The translations under genes and the position numbers were made by a program. The notes beneath the pieces were generated by a model, which was not told the origin of the DNA, made no database searches, and saw only the letters and a list, made by a program, of their open reading frames with translations. From Blastobasis lacticolella (Eukaryota > Arthropoda > Insecta > Lepidoptera > Blastobasidae): a DNA stretch of 64,000 nucleotides. The stretch spans positions 14,793,349 through 14,857,348 of the forward strand of contig LR990058.1 of assembly GCA_905147135.1 (NCBI GenBank), in the 5' to 3' direction. Shown here one piece after another: positions 57,311 to 64,000 of this stretch; positions within the stretch are counted from its first letter, which is position 1; each line of letters starts with the position of its first letter.

Positions 57311-57348
57311 ATGGACGTTCTATGAAGATAAAGATCTTAAATACATAC

Positions 57349-57539
57349 CCCCCAAGTCACGATGGCGTTGCCGATGATCTGTATTATATTGGACCACTTG
57401 ATAAAAGTCTTCAGCTGGTACGGCTGCCGGTGCCTCATGTGCGCTGGTAAGATGACCTTGATGAGAAGCATGTACGTGACCAGGGTGAAGAACACGGGCC
57501 ATGGTGAACGCATGTACAGCCAGTCTTTGACGCGGGGAT
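57349..57539 (-). CDS. ELOVL: ELOVL elongase, second exon
   Basis: The - strand acceptor is 'aaaccccacag' above 57539 and the donor is gtatgt below 57349. 191 nt, completing an Asp codon (G|AT) and adding 63 codons, ending in phase 0. It starts DPRVKDWLYMRSPWP, the family's conserved N-terminal D-P-R-x3-W block (residues 14-20), followed by the first transmembrane segment (VFFTLVTYMLLIKVI) and a basic loop with RQPYQLKTF, then IIGNAIVTWG. All these fit ELOVL1/4/7-like insect elongases. Confidence 0.93.
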
Positions 57540-57664
57540 CTGTGGGGTTTAGTATTGGGTTTAGAAACTACTGTCACGGGGTGCCAATCGGCTTGAGATT
57601 TGTTGCGTTACGTTTATTATACATATAAAAACCGTTTATTACATACATAATATAAACAAACATA

Positions 57665-57835
57665 TTTTTATATACCTAAGGTGGCAAACAAGCTTACAGC
57701 CCGCCTGATGGTAAGCAGTCACCGCAGCCTATGGACGTTTGCAATACCAGGGGCATCACCCACACGTTGCCGACCCCGTAAAAACCTTTTCACCACTTTG
57801 AAGAACTCCATGTTGTACTCTCCAGGGAAAAGCTC
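57665..57835 (-). repeat. LINE 3' tail (accaaggtggcaaac family)
   Basis: 'aaggtggcaaacaagcttac', 'cctgatggtaagcagtcacc' and 'aagaactccatgttgtactc', close to 53395-53560. Confidence 0.7.
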
Positions 57836-58740
57836 TCCTTATATTTATCATAATATCTCACACATGGCACAATACTGTAGACAAAAAACAATGAGAAAGG
57901 AACAATGCTATCGTTACTTCGTTATTTTTGCCATAAGGAGACATGAGAATTATAAAAGGCTTGTAAATCTTGTTATAATCTCTTTTGCGTGAAGGTTTTG
58001 GTGCGATACAAACTAAGACATTTTAATCCCTAATTTAAGATTTTAGATGCGAATGTAACTCTTGTAGCGCTGTTAGTCGTTTTGTTATCATATTGAAAAA
58101 AAACATTTACAAAAAGGGGTCACTTTGGGGTTTTTTAATCGAGTGTATTTCGTTATATCTTGTAACTTTTAGCGATTAACTAGATTGTATCCTGAACTAA
58201 TACCTATATTTTTTGAGAATTTAAAACGCCTTTTTGAAAAGCCCTGAACTCTAGGATACCTGGCCTTAACAAAATCTACGTGATAAATGAGCAGACAGCT
58301 CACCAGATCGTAAGCGTTAACTGTTTTCGCCTATAAAATACATAACCGATGTATTCATTTAGTTTTCATGTAACAGTAAACTTACGTAAACGCAGAACAA
58401 ACGGACCGACTTAAAATGTAAATAAAATCCATTCAACGTCCATTCAAATGTCCCGTTTTAATGTGAATGCGAATTGACCCGATTGCACGTCCGTAGATTC
58501 GTCGTCCGCTTCACGAATGCCTTTTTACGGCTCCGAAACAACGGGCTACTCCCACGACCGTTTCATTATCGCGTACATGCAAATAAATCTGCCTGTAGCG
58601 ATTGGATCTTATCTCGTAATCGAAATGTGCCGACAGCGTCTATCACAGGTTTGGTAATAGTTTGTGTTCTGTTGCACGAGGGCTTTGGTTGGTACTTGAT
58701 TGTTTTGTTTTGTTGGCCGTGTTTGGTTAGGTTTAATATC
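57836..58740. other. No gene recognised
   Basis: AT-rich intronic DNA; the open frame at 58474-58794 has no motif and runs into a SINE scrap. Confidence 0.35.
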
Positions 58741-58744
58741 CAAA

Positions 58745-58862
58745 CCGTAGCTCTTACGGTGAGGAAAAAGATCGTGGTGAAACCTGTACATTAATTCAGG
58801 CAAATGTGTGACCATGATCCAATCTGGTCAGGTTCCGGGACATGAACGCCAAGATGATTAAT
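58745..58862 (+). repeat. SINE-A with internal deletion
   Basis: 'gctcttacggtgaggaaaaa', 'catgatccaatctggtcagg', then directly 'gggacatgaacgccaagatg'. Confidence 0.7.
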
Positions 58863-59564
58863 AATAATGTCCAAATGAGGAGTTTTCCAGTAGGTATTGT
58901 CAGTTAGTTTCAAAAAGCATAAATAGATGGCGCTCCTACAAGTTTGGTATTATTTTTAAATCTGTATGATTGTGGCAGTGATATCATGCAGTCATCTAGG
59001 TTGAACGAAATTTACAAATAAATATTTATATAAATACGCACTATGTTCCACTTTAATACAAACCTTTCATATTTGAATTACGTCCATTCTTGATCCTAGC
59101 GTCCATGACTCTGTCAAATTGATGTTCGATTTGTGTGCTATAATTTATTACAACCTTTAAAATAGTTGAAAACGATAATAAATACAATATTATCCAATAC
59201 AACATACCCAGCGTTTATATCTTCTTTGCTAAGAACCTATTTCAATCGATTATCAATTACCAAAATTGTCGGGGCGCCATCTAGTGAGTGGTTAGGAATG
59301 CTTTAGATACCTATTGGAAAACTGCTCATTGCAAAAAAATATACAGCTGGCAACTCTTGTGTGTCACATCGTATCAACTGCATGCAGGACTTGAATCTCT
59401 TCTGCGCGGGTTCAAGTGTGGGTTTTGCCAATCTCCTCGCTTGGCAGGCGGGTTGGAAATTGCAGTGTTTAAACAGTCCAGTTTAGATAGTCCACTGCTG
59501 GACGTAGCCCTCCACTAATAAACCCCAATACATGTCTTCGGCTTGTCGCATTTTTTTATTAGAC

Positions 59565-60440
59565 TAGCCAGGCATTTGACCGCCATCTCATTTGGTGGTA
59601 AGTGACGATGCGGTCGATGATGGAGCATGCCTGTCTAGGAACAGCCTTTTCCCTCTAGCTTTGATGATCAGGGAACACACTCGCAGGGAATCTGACCACA
59701 CCTAACCGGAGCGCGTCCCAGACTACGTTTGCGCAGTCGCAGTCTCCACTCAATAACTCATTTACACGATCAGATGTCAGTTCTTCGGCATTTTTAAATA
59801 ATGCAATAAGATCCAAGATAAATATCTCTTCACGAACTGGAGTGAATGCCGTCTGTAGGTGTTCAGATTGCATTAATCGATCAGTGAAAGGATCCGCCCG
59901 CCTTCACCTACTGATGGGAGCCCCTGGCCAGGTTGCCAAATCGTGGATTTAATTGTCAGACTCTTATTTCGTAATCAGATGCAAGTGTCTGCAATCGTGT
60001 CTACAAAGACGGGCATTTCTTCGAAATACGAGTACAATAGTTTGGAATCGTGCCTCTGCCACGGGCGTGGATACTGTGACATAAGTCTGTTGTTTTGATT
60101 GGGATGTGATAGCTGTTTCTCGCGATGAGCCTGCGTCATCTGTATGTTTTGCTTCATTCCAAGCCAATACTCTACATAGCGAAGACATTGTCAGCAGTTC
60201 TAGGGAAATAAATGTTTCTGTTCTATTCAACTGCCCATTTTCTGGTACGTTTTCTGCCGAAAACCACTTAATCGTTTGCACATTGATATAAACAAAGTTT
60301 TTTATAATTAGAATACCCAGGAACCTGACCGCCATCTCACTTGGTGGTAAGTGACGAGGCGGGATGTCTAGGCACAGCCTATTCACTCTAGCCTTTTGAA
60401 GATGAGTGGATAAATTAAAGCGATTACACTGTTCGTAATA
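59565..60440 (-). repeat. Two LINE tails flanking an unexplained 600-bp segment
   Basis: 59565-59690 and 60315-60440 are reversed VFPD-family LINE tails in the same orientation. The DNA between stays largely open on the - strand in pieces (59964-60290, 59700-59873), without recognised motifs. It may be an inner part of an older element bounded by the two tails, or the product of insertion of one tail downstream of another. Confidence 0.45.
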
Positions 60441-61904
60441 CAAAGTAGTCCGTACAAAGGTACACGCAATAGCAGTACAGTCTTCGAATAACATTTATCA
60501 CCTTTGACCTTTCGCAATGAATCGACGTTTCGGTTTCAGCGGCCACGGCTTACTGTGTAAACGGAAAGTCTAATGGTTGTGATGTAAATATTATGTACTA
60601 TGTAGTTAGTCTGCGATTTGTGGAGTCAGAATTCTTAAAGAACATTGCTTATGCTCGTTAGGTTGGTATCCAAAATGTGTTTTCGCCGTGTACTTTTGTC
60701 CAAATTGGATCTGACTGAAGAAGGGTGGATAAATAATCTACGATGTCTTCCTAATCTTATAAATGCCAGTTTGTTAGTGAACTCCTTCACGCTAAAACTA
60801 CTGATCTGATTTTGAAGAAATTTGGCAGTAATGTAGCTTGTATCCCGGAATAGCACGAAGGCTCTAATTTATCCCGAAATTTATTTATTTATTAAATCTT
60901 CATGCACATAATAGTACAAAGGCGGATTTAAAGCTAAAATAGCCTTATCTACCAGTCAACCAGGAGATAAAGGGTAAAGAAAAAGTAAGGCGAAATCTAA
61001 TGCGGTTCTCGTGGGAACGGGTCCTGAACGAGATAACCGAATTTTACGCAGACGAAATCGGACAAAAGCTAGTATATAATAATTATAAGATAGCCACGCC
61101 CCCCTTCGACGATGTTTATAAACACATCTAGTCGTTTTCTTGCTAAGACCCAACTTTAGCGTCAAGCAGATGTGTTGCATTCTCTTGTATCCTGTGTCAC
61201 AACACTACCTGCTGTAAAATTCCTGTCTCAATGTCTGTAAAGGTTGCCTGGAAGAGATCTCTTATAGCGATAAGGCCGCCTTTGCTCATATGTGTTCCTT
61301 GTTGTTGTAAGTGATTGATATTGCAATATTTTATCAGCAATCAAGTCTTTATCTATCTGTCTATCTACATGTTGCAGAAACACGGCCTATTTGATGAATC
61401 CAACTGACCGCCTCCACAGACTACATTGCCTGCTAAACTCTTTTAACTTACCATACTGTACTGCTTATTTCACTGACTCAATTTGCAAATCAAAGTACTT
61501 TTTACATTTCTTTTGTAACTTTATAATAGGTGTTCGAAAAAAACAATAGGGTGCCCTAATGGCGCGATTTTAACCATAAGCGACTGAATTATTTAACCGT
61601 GAAACGTATCAATAATTATAATTATAATAATAAACGGATATTAGTATTTACAAATAGCAGTTTATAATATACACCAAACTTTAAAAATAAATTATAAATA
61701 ATAACTAAAATTCGCTATAAGAAAACTACAAATTAATTACATACCGGCTTGCTCGTAAAACACATTATTGTAAAATGACACTAATTTCTCCATAATTGAC
61801 TCACAAAACCACCCATACGGTTGCAACTTTGCAAGTGTTCTGGCCCTAATCGTACTGACGAACTAAACATTTTAGCATACGATGTCACGTTTACAATTAT
61901 TTAC
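60441..61904. other. Retroelement 3' scraps, otherwise unassigned
   Basis: 60745-60870 resembles the 'ttggcagtaatgtagctt' dispersed tandem family also at 45185. 60880-60975 is a LINE 3' scrap ('gcggatttaaagc...accagtcaaccagg'). No exon was found. Confidence 0.45.
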
Positions 61905-61944
61905 CTACAGGGCGTAGGTACTTCGTCAACATAACTTGAACCAT
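61905..61944 (-). CDS. ELOVL: Candidate first coding exon of the ELOVL elongase
   Basis: - strand ATG at 61944 (context cagctATGG), with an in-frame TAG five codons upstream. It reads MVQVMLTKYLRPV plus one base, then a donor GTAAAT below 61905. The one-base overhang G exactly completes the Asp codon of the DPRVKDW exon. The five exons then total 783 nt, giving 260 residues plus stop, the normal ELOVL size. A short hydrophobic/basic leader of about a dozen residues before D-P-R is usual for the family. The exon is too short to be certain without transcripts, and the donor is not ideal. Confidence 0.5.
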
Positions 61945-62079
61945 AGCTGAAGCTCTCTATGAAATTAATGAAAATTTATTGAGTTACAGTCAAATATTTA
62001 CAAAGACCCTAAGGAGTACGAATCAAATAATAGACACCAACACAAAATGTTACATATTAAAAAATTCACCCACACCGCT

Positions 62080-62275
62080 GCCACCGTGCCCAGAAAGCTA
62101 GCTGCATTGCCTCGCAAGCGTAGTGTAGGACGCCCCCCGGCCAGATGGAGTGACGATTTGCGAAAGGCTGCGGGTGGATGCTGGATGCGGTGAGCTGAGG
62201 ACAGGGTGCATTGGCGCTCATTGGGGGAGGCCTATGTCCAGCAGTGGACTAGTATAGGCTGATGATGATGATTGC
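62080..62275 (+). repeat. RTE-type LINE 3' tail
   Basis: 'aggacgccccccggccagat', 'ggagtgacgatttgcgaaag', 'ctcattgggggaggcctatg', 'tccagcagtggactagtata', ending in (GAT)n: the standard lepidopteran RTE 3' end in forward orientation. Confidence 0.7.
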
Positions 62276-62392
62276 CTCGTCGTATAGCAATGTTTATATG
62301 TTAAATAAAACTATAAATGTTGTAAAATTAAAGTCTACAAGAAGCTAAAATACTGCTTAATGAGCAACTGCTTCGAAAAAATATTAATCATG

Positions 62393-62440
62393 TTGACGTC
62401 AATATCCCGGTGGTGCTCTCGCGCGTAAGGGCTCAAGTGT
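62393..62440 (-). repeat. SINE-A 3' scrap
   Basis: 'gttgacgtcaatatcccggt' and 'ggtgctctcgcgcgtaaggg'. Confidence 0.6.
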
Positions 62441-63109
62441 CTTTAGTGTGTTCTCTGTAGTTTACTTACTTGTTTTATACCTTTTAAGTTATTTTCCTAT
62501 TCTAAACATTGTTATTATATTTAAATGATCCTGATTGTCACTACAATCTTGAACTATTTTGCGCAGTGCAATCCTTATTTCGACAAGTGCACCATCCTGT
62601 ATATGGTACCTGCAATTCGAATTATACAAAATAATACAGAATCGGTCGTATTCGAGTCCCCTTTACAGTTTGTTTTTCAAGGATTGATTATTTTTAGATA
62701 ACCTTTAATTAACTTTACTTAAAATACAAACACTTCTTTAATTATACATTTTTGCTAATGTTAAATAATATGTAAATAATAAAATTTATATATGCGTTGT
62801 TTTGCTTAGGTCTTTGTATTCGATTATTATATGTTCGTGCGATATCTAGTAAAAATCGAGTACCAAATCAAGGTATCCGAATCGCACAAGCATTAGGGAA
62901 GATACTTCGCTTGATGCTGAGCAGCTTTGAAGCAAATTCCATCTACTGTTGCCATAGCGGACTTTGTTTACAAAATCCACCAATCGAAGTTACTGCGGTG
63001 CTGGAGTTCGGCTAGCCTCAAAGTACAAAATGGTCACCCATCCTGTTCCCGGACACTGCGTGCGTTACTTTACTTTGGTTATCGGTCTCGCAAGCACGCT
63101 ACAATCATC
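62441..63109. other. No gene recognised
   Basis: AT-rich until about 62990. Then 'cggctagcctcaaagtacaa' and 'atggtcacccatcctgttcc' match a block near 40270-40310, a short dispersed repeat. Confidence 0.4.
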
Positions 63110-63300
63110 ATCGCAGCCGCAGGACCTCCACAGCTGACCTCCTGTGCCTCTTGCATACATGGGCTCTCCGACTGTCGCGATGTCGTCCAAATCGTAGGTG
63201 ATGGCCGCCACTCCAGAGCCTTTCCGCTCATCGGCCATCGGTTTTGCTAACTACGTGGCCTGACCATAGCCACTTCAGCTATGCGACTCTGGAGCCTATA
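63110..63300 (-). repeat. LINE fragment
   Basis: GC-richer block with 'ggacctccacagctgacctc' and 'ggccatcggttttgctaact'. It resembles an internal piece of a non-LTR reverse-transcriptase ORF on the - strand; the family is uncertain. Confidence 0.4.
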
Positions 63301-63304
63301 TCGT

Positions 63305-63650
63305 TATTAATAATCATCTTGGCGTTAATGTCCCGGTTGTGCATTCACACGCGAGGGCTCGGGGTCCGCCTTGGCCGTGAGAATTGGGCAGATCAGATAA
63401 TTACAGTAGAGCGACCACCATCTAACCTCCGTGACCCTGCTACCAGGGGAACCTGACCAGATTGGATCATGGTTACGCAATCAGTCGCCTGAATGTGCAA
63501 TGTGGTTTCATCACGATGTTTTCCCTCACCGTAACAGCATCGGTTATCATTCAACTAACGTACGTTACGTAGGTAACTCAGAAAAAAAATCATTGGTAAA
63601 TTGCCGCAGTGGTATTCGAACCCCGTACCATTCAGCCACCGATGCTGGAC
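63305..63650 (-). repeat. SINE-A copy, full length
   Basis: 'atcttggcgttaatgtcccg', 'ggggtccgccttggccgtga', 'aacctgaccagattggatca' and a decayed head 'ccattcagccaccgatgctg'. It ends only about 60 bp before the ORP9 exon. Confidence 0.8.
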
Positions 63651-63711
63651 CCTATGTCGTTACTTGCCTATAATTACGTTGAATCTAATTTAGCTATCAA
63701 TCTCTTTCCAG

Positions 63712-63840
63712 TCCAAGGAGAAGATGACCCGCGGCGTGCGGCGCGGCTGCGTGCGGCTGCGCGCCGCCGTCATCGGGATCGACGACGAGGACGACTCCAC
63801 CTTCACCATCACCGTCGACCACAAGACCTTCCACTTCCAG
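63712..63840 (+). CDS. OSBPL9: ORP9/OSBPL9-type protein, exon 2 (PH domain continued)
   Basis: The acceptor 'atctctttccag' ends at 63711. 43 codons in phase 0 begin [20 protein letters not shown] and continue [23 protein letters not shown]. They follow SYYT of exon 1 exactly as in ORP9 proteins, where SKDKM follows SYYT. The basic RRGCVRLR strand and the [11 protein letters not shown] strand are PH-domain core; the basic face contributes to phosphoinositide binding. The donor after 63840 is GTCGGT, weaker than usual. Every one of the 43 codons ends in G or C, unlike exon 1. The remaining PH helix and lipid-transfer domain lie beyond the window. Confidence 0.93.
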
Positions 63841-64000
63841 GTCGGTGGATGGCATAAAGCAGTTTTACCAGTGGAGAACTGATCAGTTTCTGTTCGGAAT
63901 GCGAGTCACAGATTTGCAGCTGGGCCGATCTAGGAGGCATATTGCAATTGATAAATGCTTACGTAGAATAAAGTAGCTTTTCGGATGTAGGGGTCGTGGT
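63841..64000 (+). other. Start of ORP9 second intron
   Basis: Begins gtcggtgg. No further coding sequence is seen to the window end. Confidence 0.6.

Noticed and set aside
63609..63857. Arg/His-rich open frame at the window end
   Set aside because: It is the wrong frame of ORP9 exon 2, whose correct frame gives a clear PH-domain match.

Overview
This is a 64 kb window of a eukaryotic nuclear genome, almost certainly from a moth or butterfly. The support is: split genes with GT-AG introns, tRNA-derived SINEs, 3' fragments of several non-LTR retrotransposons with lepidopteran-type tails, many foldback MITEs, and no bacterial gene organisation. Most of the DNA is transposon-derived. Only about 5.1 kb is convincing protein-coding sequence.

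Region 1 (1-13,239): AT-rich repeat-laden DNA, then the 3' part of a gene for a long secreted Pro/Gln/His-rich protein (exons 6925-10481 and 11169-11505). Its start codon exon is not identified. After its likely poly(A) signal comes a short intergenic stretch with a retrotransposed GC-rich insert in a SINE.

Region 2 (13,240-63,840): the first two coding exons of an ORP9/OSBPL9-type oxysterol-binding-protein relative on the + strand. They lie at 13240-13341 and 63712-63840 and together encode the N-terminal part of its PH domain. They are separated by one intron of 50,370 bp. Inside it, on the - strand, lies a whole very-long-chain fatty acid elongase (ELOVL) gene. Four exons are recognised with confidence (57349-57539, 42975-43218, 16031-16173, 14274-14438). 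A 40-nt candidate start exon (61905-61944) has the right phase and gives a 260-residue protein. Both genes belong to ER/Golgi-linked lipid metabolism, but a functional link is only speculation.

Region 3 (mobile DNA within that intron): a 1.6 kb P-element-like transposon (44975-46560) with 27-bp inverted ends, a 7-bp target duplication and an intact THAP-domain ORF but no catalytic domain. There are several distinct foldback/MITE elements, three of which can be dated or delimited because they sit inside recognisable older repeats. There are two SINE families (one clearly from tRNA-Gly(GCC)), multiple LINE 3' ends, an 11-bp minisatellite with 44-bp higher-order structure, and a perfect 124-bp tandem duplication.

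Repeat boundaries without stated inverted repeats or target duplications are approximate (tens of bases). Gene calls rest on reading conserved motifs, splice sites and phase by eye. No database search was run.
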